Under the pieces are notes generated by a model. The model was not told where the DNA came from, made no database searches, and saw only the letters and a program-made list of their open reading frames with translations. Below are positions 48,299 through 59,904 of a stretch of DNA of 64,000 nucleotides, piece after piece. Origin of the DNA: Nipponacmea schrenckii. Taxonomy: Eukaryota; Mollusca; Gastropoda; Lottiidae. The translations under genes and the position numbers were made by a program. The first letter of the stretch is position 1, and each line of letters opens with the position of its first letter. The stretch spans positions 40,273,084 through 40,337,083 of the forward strand of contig CM060200.1 of NCBI GenBank assembly GCA_030562195.1. The letters run 5' to 3'.

Positions 48299-51200
48299 TT
48301 AAAATCCCTTCCCTTGGATCTGAAGCGAGGCTGAATGAGCTCGACGTCTGATTGGATGTAGTTTTTCAATCACAGGATTACTTAAAGCATCTAGAATCTT
48401 CTGTTGGAATTCTTTCTCAGCCTGGAGACCCAGTTTATACTCCGTTTCTTCCAGTTGATGTTCCTGAACTCTCTGACGTTGATTAAAGTCAATCTGGCCT
48501 TCCAAATCGTTCTGATATTGAAGATTTTTCTGCCGTATTTTCTGTGCTTCTTCTTGATCGAGCTGTTTATTTTTCTCAATCACTTTCATCAGTTCATTGC
48601 GTTCTCTCTGAGCATCGAGTTGATTCTTCTCATTCTCTACCACTAGAAATAGAAAATAAACCAAAATTTGTATGGTTGTTGTCAACAGTTTAGTTTCAAA
48701 AGGATGTTCACTCTCAAAAGACTGAAAGTTTGACTTTCGAAAAGATTTACAGGTAACTGACAATTAGTTCCAAGTTTGATGTAGTTTTAATTGTACGTCA
48801 ACTTAAACCTGAAAACCCTCATAGGCCTATACATATCAAAATAGTAAGTCATAAGTTGACAATATTTATTATATTAAATTAATATGAGATGAGCACAATA
48901 GCTGTTGTAGATTATTTCAGTATAAAATGAATGACAAAGGTAGGTGTTTGCAGAAAAAGAAAGTATTTCATTCCAAAATCAGGATCCAAATCAACTCAAA
49001 TTTTGGATCAAACTAGATGTTTATATTTACTCAGACTTGTTTTAAAATTAGATAAAAACAATAGAACTCAATTTTATGCTATCCTACTCTAGTTGTCTTG
49101 TACACAACGTTTCTACAATTTACATTGTATTTATCAAGTGATAAGATGGCAATGTAAATTGTAGAAACATTGTGTACAACAAAACCATGATCTTTTTTTA
49201 ATGTGACCTAACCATAGGACATTTTAAAATATTAAACTTACATCTATCTCTGATTTGCTCTGCACGTCCAGCCATCACATCATCTAATAGCCTTTTACGT
49301 GCCAGTCTCTCCTGTCTCCATCCTTCTAGCCGTTTCTGCCAAGATTTCTCGACCTCCTCGTTACATAAAGCATCTAATTCTCGCTCCTTTCGCTGTTCTT
49401 CTTCCATCAATTGTTGTAGATAAGTTCGATAACGTTGATCTTCCTGGCGTAACTCTTTCTGTAATTTAAATGCAATAAATGAATAGAGTTTTACACCCTA
49501 CTTTTCCGCAGCTGATTAGGTGAGGGAAGATGACACCATGCAGTATGCAATGAGGGAAATATGCCAGTATTCACCACAGTCACAAATGCATTAGCTTTTT
49601 AACTGTCAAAGGATCTTTAATGTGTGCACCTGTCAACCTTTAGACAACCCTCAACCCTGCATGAGTGACAAGGGGAATTCAACTAGGTTGAAAATTCTTT
49701 CAAAATATGCTTAGGTTAAACTTGGAACTTTAGAGATAAGGGTGGTTGAACAGTAGTATGTTACTATTCACCAGAAGGCACTGGCACAGGATGAAACATG
49801 TTCACAAAAAATGTTAAGGTTATAATGTTAAAAGTAAATTCATAGTATGTCTAACATAGGCTTCAAAATGGACATTCAGGTAAGCAGGCAAGCACTTGAC
49901 CGTGTAAAAACATCACTACAGAGATTGTCAAATTAGATCAATGCTTACCTTTCTCTGCATTTGTTCCATGGCCTCATTTCGAGATTCTTCCAGCAACTCT
50001 TCCAACATCTTGAGATCAAATGCCATCTGTTCCTGCTCTTCTTTCGCTTTCTTCTTCATTTTTATCTTCAGAGATAAATCTAACATATCTCTTGTTTCTC
50101 TCTGCCGTCTTAATTTATCTTCAAACGCCCTTCTGTCTTCTAATTTTCTTAACAAAGCTTGTTCTTTCTGTAAATAAATAACATTTGTTGTTAATTATTA
50201 GAATCAACAACCATCAATGAATGAATCATTATCCATACGAGAACACGTCTGACCTAGTTACCAGAATCAGGACACAGGATAATTAGGAGACATTTTAAAG
50301 GTGTGGCCTCTTCAAATTACTTTTCTATACTATACTGAAATATCATGAAACCCATTCGACTGATTTAGTAAGATGTATGTTATTTAATGGATTATAATTA
50401 GGTTCGGGTCTGTTATTTCTATGCCCTAAGAATGACGCGATAGTTTCAGATGACATCTGTATGTGGCCATTTACTTACCAATAGTTGAGCTTCTTCCTCC
50501 TTTAGTCTCTTTGCCTCATCTTTCTGATATTGTAAAGCAGCCATTTGTTTCTGCAGAATGCCAACAACTTCTTGATTACGCAGATGCTTGGCTTTAGCCT
50601 CTTCCTCTTCTTTCTTGGCCTTTTCTAACATGTCTTTCTTCCACAACTCAGCATACATAGCATCTTCCTCTCTTTGGACGTCTTCTAAATGATTTTTAAC
50701 CTGAAGTTGTTCCAATCTCTCAACAGAGATCTGATCTTGTGTTCTTTTAGAAACAGTTGATCTTAATTCTTCACACTGCTCTCTAAAATTATCATTTAAA
50801 TGAAGTTTTACATCCTATTTCTGTACATGTTTGGCCAATGAGGACAGGCGTGGCAATGCAGTGTGATATGAGGAAAGATTTTGATAGCAGCATTCAAAGT
50901 TTTAATCTGTTTAAGTTTTATTTTATTTTTGATAAAAAATTGGGAAGTAAAAATTCATGACATGCAAACCACATTCCACCTCCAAAAAACAACATCCCAA
51001 AATGCTTTTTTAAACAGAGAAAAATTGTAAAGCATGGCTGTTGATATTACTGTATTTGCCAATCATGTTTGATTGGAGTTCCAAAATAACTGATTACAAT
51101 TTTGATATTTAGGACAATTTCTATGCTATATTTTGTGCATTTATCATGAATTCTGGATGAAAATAAGTAGCATTATTTACATGTTAAAATGTCCGGTTGT

Positions 51201-52452
51201 TGTAAAGAGATTCTTACCTAAATTGTTGATCATATTTATCTTGTACCAATTTCAACCTTTCTGTTTCTCGCTGTTCTTTCAAGAATTTCGCTCGAGACCT
51301 CATCTTAGCCTGACGCTCTATTGTGGTTTCCTGTTTGTCCTCCATTTCTTGTAGATATCCCTTCTCTTCATTTTCCAGCATATCTCTTAATCTATGGATC
51401 ATTTTAAACACAAATTATTTATAATTATATTGATTGTGAAGTAACAGATTCTGTTAAACAGAAGCTCATAGTTTTCACCCCTGGTTATAGAAAGGATTGT
51501 GAAAGATTTGATATTGAATCCTTATAAAGCAAGACACTAATAATTTATTTACTGTTAATTCCGTCAAGGATAAGAACTGTGTAGACTCATTAGATACAAT
51601 TATTATTCTAAAAATGAAAAATGGATGGAAGGTCATAGAGGACTGACAAACGTTAAACAGCCTTGTAAGCAAAAGAATAAAATATTCAATCACCTTTCTC
51701 TTCGCTCCTCAATAGTAAAATCATTTGCTTGCATCATGGAGTTTAACCTTCGTTTGACTGTATTTAACTGAATTTTTTTATCAGTGAATCTTTCCCATTC
51801 ATTTTTTAAATCACACAACTCCATATAATTAGTCATTTTCTGATTTTCTTCCAACTTTTCTTCTTGTTTTCGTCTTTCTAATATTAAATGCTCTGGAGGT
51901 CGACTATTTGTGGGTCGGGCCAACTGAAATAAATAGAAACAGCATTTAGTGCATCCTGTTTTTAATATTGAAGAAAGAAAACAGTTTTAATATGTATATT
52001 TCTACTCAAATAGATTATTGCCATGTTATTCCATCTTGTACCACACATAAATTCATTAATAATTGACATATCTAGAATTCAGTTGAAAATAATGTTTCCT
52101 TTTATTTCTTTTAAAAGGAATTTCAACACATTTCTCTTTTCATATTTCATCCAGGGGCCATGGCATCACCAAAATGGAACGATACAGGGCTATAAAATTG
52201 AGTTTATAGATATCAAATTTATGATAATTGACTAACAGAGCTAAACATAAATAAACTAAACAACTCCAGAAACTAGGATTCGAGGTTACCAGGCAGTATG
52301 GCAGTAGACTAGGCGTAATAATAATATTTTAAATTTAAATTGGGATCAGTCTTGTGAATAAATTTACTAATAAAAACACTTACAATAGCAACAGAATGAG
52401 GATTTGGACCAGTGACCTCTCTGGTCCTTCTTATTCTCTGAGATACCATCAT
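48299..52452 (-). CDS. CFAP53: Cilia- and flagella-associated protein 53 (CFAP53/CCDC11), complete
   Basis: Seven coding exons: 52384-52452 (ATG), 51694-51923, 51218-51391, 50479-50782, 49949-50167, 49242-49458 and 48299-48642 (TAA). They give 518 residues, against about 514 in human. All junctions are GT-AG with matching phases. The protein is almost entirely charged coiled coil (long E/K/R/Q runs such as KKKAKEEQEQMAFDLKMLEE). Diagnostic stretches are the start VSQR..RTREVTGPNP, DQQFREQCEELR across exons 51218/50479, and the C-terminal LHPIRRRAHS. CFAP53 is a microtubule inner protein of axonemal doublets, needed for motile cilia and left-right patterning in vertebrates. Of the two adjacent ATGs I chose the first. 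It is divergent from SKA1 across about 880 bp. Introns contain SINE tails (about 49470-49650 and 50795-50900). Confidence 0.95.
49090..49192. repeat. Inverted pair related to the 69-bp minisatellite
   Basis: TTTCTACAATTTACATTG at about 49110-49127 faces CAATGTAAATTGTAGAAACA at about 49150-49169, a near-perfect inverted repeat with a spacer of about 22 bp. The right arm is the core of the 69-bp array unit at 12413-14332. It lies in the CFAP53 intron between exons 49242-49458 and 48299-48642. Confidence 0.75.
49470..49655 (-). mobile_element. SINE 3'-body fragment in CFAP53 intron
   Basis: Reverse-oriented SINE body: AATAGAGTTTTACACCCTAC, GACACCATGCAGT, CAAAGGATCTTTAATGTGTG. It sits immediately upstream of CFAP53 exon 49242-49458. 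A similar fragment lies at about 50795-50900, just upstream of exon 50479-50782. Confidence 0.65.
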
Positions 52453-53330
52453 CTTGGCAGGTTTATTTCGATTTTCTTCACTTTAATAAAAAACTTTTTA
52501 AATCTAGCCTAGATCTAACAACTTGTCGTGCAGCAACAAGGGTAAAGAATCAGCAATTTGTTTCCACGTTTCTCCTACAAACAACAACTAGAATCGGAAA
52601 AGATTCATATACAGTTTCTAACAAATGTTCTACACCTCAAACCAACCCATTATTAGAGAAGAAATTGGAAAATCTGGTCCTTAATCCGATTTCATTCAAT
52701 CAAGAATTTGTTTACTTTGATAATGGCGTCATGTATCTAAGGAAGTAGTGTAAGAGGCTCGAATAAGCGAGTTTGATCTCCAGAGTTATTTGCCCCTAGA
52801 CCACAAATTCAGCGCCAAATACGGTTTGTTTATTAGTGTTTTAGTTATTGTGTATTTTCGTAGTTAATAACTATGTCTGCAGATCAAAATATTTCAAACC
52901 TTAGCATGACATAAAATCAATGAAATAGTTGTTACCACTTGAAAAGAGATCATGTATTCCAATTATCCGACTGAGTGACGTTAAATCGGACCAAATCGGA
53001 CACTAACTAATTCAGGCCAATTCGTACCAAAAAGTAACTGAGAAATTAAATTAAAAATAAAATGCTTGGATATATTATTATGTTATATTCTTTTAAATTA
53101 TTTTGTTGTTATAGTTATAGCAGTATAATCAAAACTTAAATTAGTTTTATTATTTATACATTGGCATCATTTCTGTGTGGTTCTTTTTTTAGTCTAATTC
53201 ACAATCACCATTGTTCAAGCGACTAACTTCATCCCCCTCTGCACACTACTTTACTTTGACATTGAAATAAAAAAGTGGTAAAAATTAAATAAAGAAAATT
53301 CCTGAGACGTCTCTACGATATATATTTTAG
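52453..53330. promoter_or_regulatory. Shared CFAP53/SKA1 divergent promoter region
   Basis: An 878-bp interval between the CFAP53 and SKA1 start codons, which point away from each other. I see no obvious TATA box, and no confident RFX X-box that would be expected for a ciliary gene. The SKA1 ATG is directly preceded by ATATATTTTAG, an acceptor-like sequence, so SKA1 may have an additional untranslated exon inside this interval. Confidence 0.55.
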
Positions 53331-56300
53331 ATGGAGAGCAGAAGTTTATTAGAATTAGCTGGACATTTCAACAACAAATTATCAACGTTAAAAACAGTTT
53401 GTGAATTACGTAAATCTGGTCAGGATGAGGAGTGTAATCAACATCTTATTACCATAGCAACAGAATTAGAGGGCCTGGAGTTAACAATGTCCATGTTAAA
53501 ACAGGAAGTAAAGCGTCAAAAACAAGAATTAAAATCAGTACAGGTGACAAAATATTGATTGTTTTTTTCTTGTGAACACAATAGAGACATAGGACTAGAG
53601 AAACACAATAGTGCTGACTGCTCAGTATTGCCAATCATGTTTTGATACTATACAAGCAGCCCTGAAGCCAGGACTGAATTGGTAAATGGGGTTGTAAATT
53701 TTTGTCCTGGTTCTTCCCCTCCCCTGAAAATTTTTCAAAACAACAGAAAGGTTTTGGACAATTTTGAGGCGCAAGCCCCCAGTCAAAGTTTACATTATAT
53801 AGGAAATGACTTTGAAGGTATTTTCTGGTAAAATCTCCCCTGCATCCCTTATGTCTTTATAGATAAATTCCATTTCCTCGATTAGATTTATTTGATACTG
53901 GGATCCCTGAGTTATGTAATTATAGACATACCCAGAAACTATTGATATTTCCCTCATAACACACTGCATGACTTTGCCTGTCTTCTTTAAACCAGCAGAA
54001 ACAGAAAGTAGGATTTCATGTTTTTAAATGATGATATTGTAGGATATGAGAAGTAATTTTGAGAAGTTGATTAAAGATGTTATCTATACTAGTAGTAATA
54101 TACCTACTAGATTACCTGGTACCAACAGATCTACTACTTTACATACAGCTAGGTAGAACTATTATATTAGTCTTTTATAGGGCCTTGTTTAACGGGACAG
54201 GTGATAGACCAAGATCTGTTCCCATCAATAGTTTAATACATCATATATTTATTCATTTCATGATATGTTACTTATACAACATTATACAATCAACTAACTT
54301 GTTTATACCTATAGCACAGGTGACGCTTGTCACTGCGCATGTCCATGTTTAACATATAAATATTCATGACCTCATAATTACTATTAACACAGGTTCACGT
54401 TTCATTTGACAAATCATACCTTAATCTCAGCAACAGGAAACTTTTAGCTTTGCTAATCAGTAATACTGTTCACCTATCACATTTAAAATTTCAACCTTCA
54501 AACCCATGTGTGTCTGTAATAATAATATGCATTTGAAAGTTGAAATTATAATCTTCATTAGAAAGTAAAATATCTAGTTTGAGGGATATTTGAAGAAATT
54601 GTGTGAATTCTGAAATCAACACTGAAAATGACAAACCTGACCTTGTAAGGAATTCATTAAATGTTAAAATCAAGCCCATGTTTTGTGGGGTAAGCTCACT
54701 GATAAATATATACTCATATTGACCATTGTGGAGAACGTAAATTTAAAGTCCACTCTAAGATGCAGTATCATGTATAGAATATTTACGTGAAGAAGATTTG
54801 GTTATTTAACTGATATGATTCTGTATTGTAGTGAGAAATCTACCTGTAATAAGAACAGTAATAATAATGAAGCTACTAAGAAAGATGAGACTGGAAAAAA
54901 ACCTGGTACTGTCAGTAAAAAGCAACATTGTCCGTCTATAGAGTATCTTACTGTAGAGGAATTTGAAGATGTTCCAAAGTAAGTCATAAGTGAAAAAATC
55001 ACTCATTCTATTTTTAGTTAAAACTTAACATTAAAGATCCCTTGACAGTTGGAAATTGCAATAAGAGTAGGCTTATGCTGCTGTGTTGCAAAATTTATCT
55101 CATCGCATTCTATATGGCGTTCCTGGTCTTCATTAGCCCAATAAGTGAAGAATAGTGAGACGTTAAACTCTATTCCTTTCATTCCATGTCCCATTTCTTT
55201 GAAGTACAGAATTGTTGGATGTAAAACTCCCATTAATTCGTGTCTATATTTCAGATATATGAAAGGAAGAGTTAGTTATAATCAAGTGAACACGTTACTT
55301 GATGAACTGAACAAAACGTTCACAGCTAAATATAAAATAGTTCACATGAAACGAACCACCATGAATGATTTGTCTAGAAAGAGATACGAGAATTATAAAT
55401 CTCAACATACTAAGGATACTGAAGGTAAAACTTCTTTCATCCCCTGTCTTAGATATTTAAACATAAAGACTAAACTTTGAAGAAGTTATAACAGGACAAT
55501 AAAATGTGATCATAAACTACTGAAGTATTTCTGAAGAAGGAATTTAGCCGAAACGTTAGACGACAGAAAAATAGTATATCTATTATTGTTTTCTCCTTTT
55601 ATGGGAATTTATTCAGATGCTAAGTAGGGAGCTGCGGTGGCTCAGTTGAGTTAGACACTTGAAGGTTCAGGGAACAATTCTGGCAAAGGTTGAGATGAAC
55701 TTTAGGATTTTTCAGCCTGATAAGAGTGTCTTGCAAAATTTCTCTCATTGAACACTGCATGGCGTTTCCCTTCTTCATTAGCATATTAGGTACAGAAGAG
55801 TGAAGGAGGTAAAACTCTATTCAGTTCATGTCAGATACTAATCAGCTGTAGATCAGGTGTTTAGTTATCACACTTAAGCTATTCCTCTACATGATGTTGC
55901 TGACTTTTCAATGGATGATGTAATTTGTGTTACAAACTTTGTTTCAGTGTTTAACAAGCGTAACTAAGGTCTACTAAACTGACAGAATTATAGTTTTTAT
56001 ACTGAATACTGAATATTGTCGTAGCCCCTGTCCATCCGTCTGTCATGTCCCTCTACATTTATTGTAGACACAATAGAAGCTACTATTTTCAATGGATTTT
56101 AATGAAACTTGGTTTGAGCATTGGAATTGATAAGACGACGGTCAAGTTCGATTTGGAAGATTTTTCGATGAACGGTTTTTGAGTTATTGCCCCTGCCTCT
56201 ATATTTTTGTAGACAAAATAAAAGCTACAATTTTCAGTGGATTTTAATGAAATGTGAGCATTGGAATAAATAAGACGGCAGTCAAGTTCAAATTTGACAA

Positions 56301-57124
56301 TTTTTTGATGAATGTTTTTTGGTTATTGCCCTTGACTTTGTTAAATCACGTCAAAATTTATTGTTGATGCAGTAGAAGCTACAATTTTTAATGCATTAGA
56401 ATGAAACTTGGTGTGAGCATTGGAATTGATAAAACGGCAGTCAAGTTCAATTTGACAATTTTTCGATAAACGTTTTTTTAGTTATTGCCCCTGCCTCTAT
56501 ATTTGTTGTAGACACAATAGAAGCTTCAATTTTCAATGCATTTGAATGAAACTTGGTATGACCTTTGAAATTGATAAAACGGCAGTCAAGTTCGAAATTG
56601 ACGATTTTTCGATTAACTTTTTTTGGAGTTTTTTGACTTATTCAAATTGCGTCATAATTTCTTTGTGGGTGAAATAGAGGCTACAATTTTCAAAGTATTT
56701 TAATGAAACTTGGTATGAGCATTGGAATTAATAAGGTGGTAGTCAAGTTTGAATTTGACGATTTTCCATGAACAGTTTTTGAGTTATGGCTTTGACTTAG
56801 TAAAATTGCATCCAAATGGTATTGTTGGTGCATAGAAGCTGCAGGTATCCAAGGATTTTGATGAAATTTGGTGCGAGCGATGGCATTGAAAAAAAATATT
56901 CAATGAATGTTTTTAGAGTTAGTGCCCAAATTATTATTCATATTCAATATTGTTGTTATGTTACAGGGGTGTATTTTGTGGTAGAAGCTGATATAAAAGA
57001 GTTCTCCACCATAAAACTGGATGCTGTAACCAGAGCTATTTTAACTATTTTACGGCATTGTGGAAGAATACGAGAAATTCGAGGTGGAAAATTGACCAGA
57101 TATGCCATTATTGAATCTTATTGA
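53331..57124 (+). CDS. SKA1: SKA complex subunit 1, complete
   Basis: Five coding exons: 53331-53543, 54043-54152, 54832-54978, 55255-55424 and 56967-57124 (TGA). They give 265 residues, against about 255 in human, with all phases matching. Exon 1 (MESRSLLELAGHFNNKL..., then a helix to KSVQ) is the N-terminal coiled coil that pairs with SKA2 and SKA3. Exons 2-3 form a low-complexity S/T/N/K linker ending in the conserved VEEFEDVP. Exons 4-5 form the winged-helix microtubule-binding domain, with YMKGRVSYNQVN, KYKIVH, YFVVEADIKEFSTIK and ILRHCGRIREIRGGKLTRY; the arginines of this last block correspond to microtubule-contact residues in human SKA1. The complex tracks depolymerising microtubules at kinetochores. 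A MITE scrap and SINEs lie in introns, and the last intron is tandem repeat. Confidence 0.95.
53660..53815 (+). repeat. Dispersed repeat family, copy 3
   Basis: CCAGGACTGAATTGGTAAAT, GTCCTGGTTCTTCCCC and CCCCTGAAAATTTTTCAAAA match the blocks at 36095-36345 and (inverted) 43860-44125. A SINE scrap follows at about 53945-54020. Both are in SKA1 intron 1. Confidence 0.5.
54690..54780. mobile_element. MITE fragment in SKA1 intron 2
   Basis: Only the right arm survives: GTAAGCTCACTGATAAATAT, ACTCATATTGACCATTGTGG, TCTAAGATGCAGTATCA. It ends about 50 bp before SKA1 exon 54832-54978. Confidence 0.55.
55025..55190 (+). mobile_element. SINE 3'-body fragment
   Basis: AAAGATCCCTTGACAGTTGG, AAGAGTAGGCTTATGCTGCT, CATTAGCCCAATAAGTGAAG, TTAAACTCTATTCCTTTCAT. 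Direct orientation, in SKA1 intron 3. Confidence 0.7.
55520..55615 (+). repeat. Retroelement-tail-like fragment with CGAAACGTT motif
   Basis: TTTCTGAAGAAGGAATTTAG then CCGAAACGTTAGACGACAG. CTGAAGAAGG followed by CGAAACGTT resembles the short hairpin and tail found near the ends of Penelope-like elements, as I remember them. No reverse transcriptase is present. It lies in SKA1 intron 4. Confidence 0.4.
55626..55832 (+). mobile_element. SINE with head and tail, internal deletion
   Basis: The head GGAGCTGCGGTGGCTCAGTT (A box) and body GGTTGAGATGAACTTTAGGA join directly to AAAATTTCTCTCATTGAACA and the tail. Compared with 38957-39325 the middle, including CGAGGCCC and AAAGATCCC, is missing. Confidence 0.7.
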
Positions 57125-57920
57125 ATAAATATTTATTGTTTAAAGGTTTGTTTGCTTTTTATACGCCCACATTATAATTTCGAACTTGGCAATTTTTCGA
57201 TGAACGGTTTTTGAGTTATTGCACTTGACTTAGTCAAAACGCGTCAAAATTGGCTTGTGAACGGGATAGAGACTACAGTTTTTGTCGGATTTGAATAAAA
57301 TTTGCTGTGATCATTTATATTGAAGAGATCTCAGACAAGTTTGAAATTGGCAATTTTTCGATTAACAGTTTTTGAGTTATTTCACTTGACTTAGTCAAAG
57401 CGCGTCAAAATTGGCTTGTGAACGCGATAGAGACAACAGTTTTCAATTGATTTGAATATAACTTGCTGTGATTTTTAATATTGAAGAGATCTCAGACAAG
57501 TTTGAAATTGGCGATTTTTCGATAAACAGTTTTTGAGTTATTGCCCTTGACTTAGTCAAAACGTGTTAAAATTGGCTTGTAAAAGCTATAGAGACTACAT
57601 TTTTCATTGGATTTGATTGAAACTTGCTGTGATCATTTATATTGGTGAGATCTTGGACAAATTCAAAATAGGCTATTTGTCGATTGACTTAGTTAAAACC
57701 TGGCTTGTGAACGCAATAGAGATCACAATTTCCATTGGATTTGAATGAAATTTTGTGTCATCATTTATATTGATCTTAAACAAGTTTGATAGTGACGATT
57801 TTGTGGTGAACGTTTTTGAGTTATTGCCCTTGACTTAGTCAAAACGCATCAAAACAACAGTTTTCATCTGATTTGAATGCGAAATTGGCTTGTGATTGCG
57901 ATAGACAATACAGTTTTCAT
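56030..57920. repeat. Degenerate ~140-161-bp tandem repeat surrounding the last SKA1 exon
   Basis: Recurring blocks GACAATTTTTCGATGAACGG, TTTTTGAGTTATTGCCCTTG, CTTAGTCAAAACGCGTCAAA and AATAGAAGCTACAATTTTCA. The TTGAGTTATT marker falls at 57211, 57372 and 57533 (161-bp period), with shorter spacing on the left side (for example 56179 to about 56320). The array is split by SKA1 exon 56967-57124, which is unique sequence. Divergence between units is high, so the array is older than the clean minisatellites. Confidence 0.75.
57124..57129 (+). terminator. SKA1 poly(A) signal overlapping the stop codon
   Basis: AATAAA begins at the last base of the SKA1 TGA (57122-57124). If used, the 3' UTR would be only about 20 bases. 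Other hexamers occur later in the repeat DNA (for example near 57294), so the site used cannot be settled here. Confidence 0.4.
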
Positions 57921-58179
57921 GAAAACATTTCTATTGATGAAAATTTGAATTAGACCTAAATGATGTTAGAGTTTCTGCCTGTGTTAAAACAGAAAATATA
58001 TTTTAAAGTGGGCGTATCTTGCTAGGCAACCGCTTGTAAAAACACTGGATGGGTCATCTGAAATTTGTCATAGGGGGGGAATATTATACTTGCATGCTTA
58101 TTACTTACTATGTGTAATGATATGGCAGCCCCAAAACACAATGGAGGATCGCAGTGGATCAGACCTCTCTTGGCTTATC

Positions 58180-59900
58180 TAGTTCCTGCAAAGATCCAAC
58201 CAGTTTCCCCCCTGTCAGTACCAGGTGGGAGGGGTCCACTAAGTTACAGGATGTTCACAATATGGATTCATGAACAGTGGACTGTCACAGTGACTGGGTG
58301 CGATTCAACCAGTTCCCACCCCCCCTCCCCCCCACTGTCAGTACAATGTGGGAGGGGTCCACTAAGTTACAGGATGTTTACAATATGGATTCATGAACAG
58401 TGGACGGTCACAGTGACTGGGTGCAATCCAACCAGTTTCCCCCCCTATCAGTGCAAGGTGGGAGGGGTCCACTAAGTTACAGGATATTTACAACATGGAT
58501 TCATGAACAGTGGACGGTCACAGTGACTGGGTGCAATCCAACCAGTTTCCCCCCTGTCAGTACAAGGTGGGAGGGGTCCACTAAGTTACAGGATATTTAC
58601 AACATGGATTCATGAACAGTGGACGGTCACAGTGACTGGGTGCAATCCAACCAGTTTCCCCCCTGTCAGTACAAGGTGGGAGGGGTCCACTAAGTTACAG
58701 GATATTTACAACATGGATTCATGAACAGTGGACGGTCACAGTGACTGGGTGCGATCCAACCAGTTCCCCCCGTCAGTACAATGTGGGAGGGGTCCACTAA
58801 GTTACAGGATGTTTACAATATGGTTTCATGAACAGTGGACGGTCACAGTGACTGGGTGCGATCCAACCAGTTCCCCCCGTCAGTACAATGTGGGAGGGGT
58901 CCACTAAGTTACAGGATGTTTACAATATGGTTTCATGAACAGTGGACGGTCACAGTGACTGGGTGCGATCCAACCAGTTTCCCCCCTGTCAGTACAAGGT
59001 GGGAGGGGTCCACTAAGTTACAGGATGTTTACAATATGGATTCATGAACAGTGGACGGTCACAGTGACTGGGTGCAATCCAACCAGATTCCCCTCCTGTC
59101 AGTACAAGGTGGGAGGGGTCCACTAAGTTACAGGATGTTTACAATATGGATTCATGAACAGTGGACGGTCACAGTGACTGGGTGCGATCCAACCAGTTCC
59201 CCCCGTCAGTACAATGTGGGAGGGGTCCACTAAGTTACAGGATGTTTACAATATGGTTTCATGAACAGTGGACGGTCACAGTGACTGGGTGCATCCAACC
59301 AGTTCCCCCGTCAGTACAATGTGGGAGGGGTCCACTAAGTTACAGGATGTTTACAATATGGATTTTATGAACAGTGGACGGTCACAGTGACTGGGTGCGA
59401 TCCAACCAGTTCCCCCTGTCAGTACAAGGTGGGAGGGACCACTAAGTTACAGGATGTTTACAATATGGATTCATGAACAGTGGACGGTCACAGTGACTGG
59501 GTGCAATCCAACCAGATTCCCCTCCTGTCAGTACAAGGTGGGAGGGGTCCACTAAGTTACAGGATGTTTACAATATGGATTCATGAACAGTGGACGGTCA
59601 CAGTGACTGGGTGCGATCCAACCAGTTTCCCCCCTGTCAGTACAAGGTGGGAGGGACCACTAAGTTTAAAAGGATGTTTACAATATGGATTCATGAACAG
59701 TGGACGGTCACAGTGCTGGGCAACCAACAGATTCCCCATCTGTAGTACAAGGTGGGGGGGTACTTATTAAGATTTTCAATTGGATTATGAACATGGACGG
59801 TCACAGTGACTGGCTGAGATGGCGTTTAGATGGCAGAGATCCAACCAGCTTTTTACTGTCAGAACTACAAGCTTGGAGGGGTCCCCCTAACAGGATTGGT
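58180..59900. repeat. ~107-110-bp tandem repeat (~15 copies), SINE-derived
   Basis: The unit contains GGGAGGGGTCCACTAAGTTA, CAGGATGTTTACAATATGG, TTCATGAACAGTGGACGGTC and CAACCAGTTTCCCCCCTGTC. The last block equals the SINE body just after the B box (compare 22535-22705). The preceding stretch at 58140-58200 (GATCGCAGTGGATCAGACC...) looks like a decayed SINE head. Overlapping open frames here are repeat artefacts. The last two units (59700-59900) are decayed. GC is clearly above that of the flanks. Confidence 0.9.
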
Positions 59901-59904
59901 AGAG

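Noticed and set aside
48404..48646. Plus-strand hydrophobic open frame
   Set aside because: Antisense shadow of the CFAP53 coiled-coil exon 48299-48642; E/K-rich codons read backwards give L/F/S.
52453..53330. RFX/FOXJ1 ciliary promoter motif upstream of CFAP53
   Set aside because: Only half-site matches such as GTTACC were seen; no full X-box could be supported.
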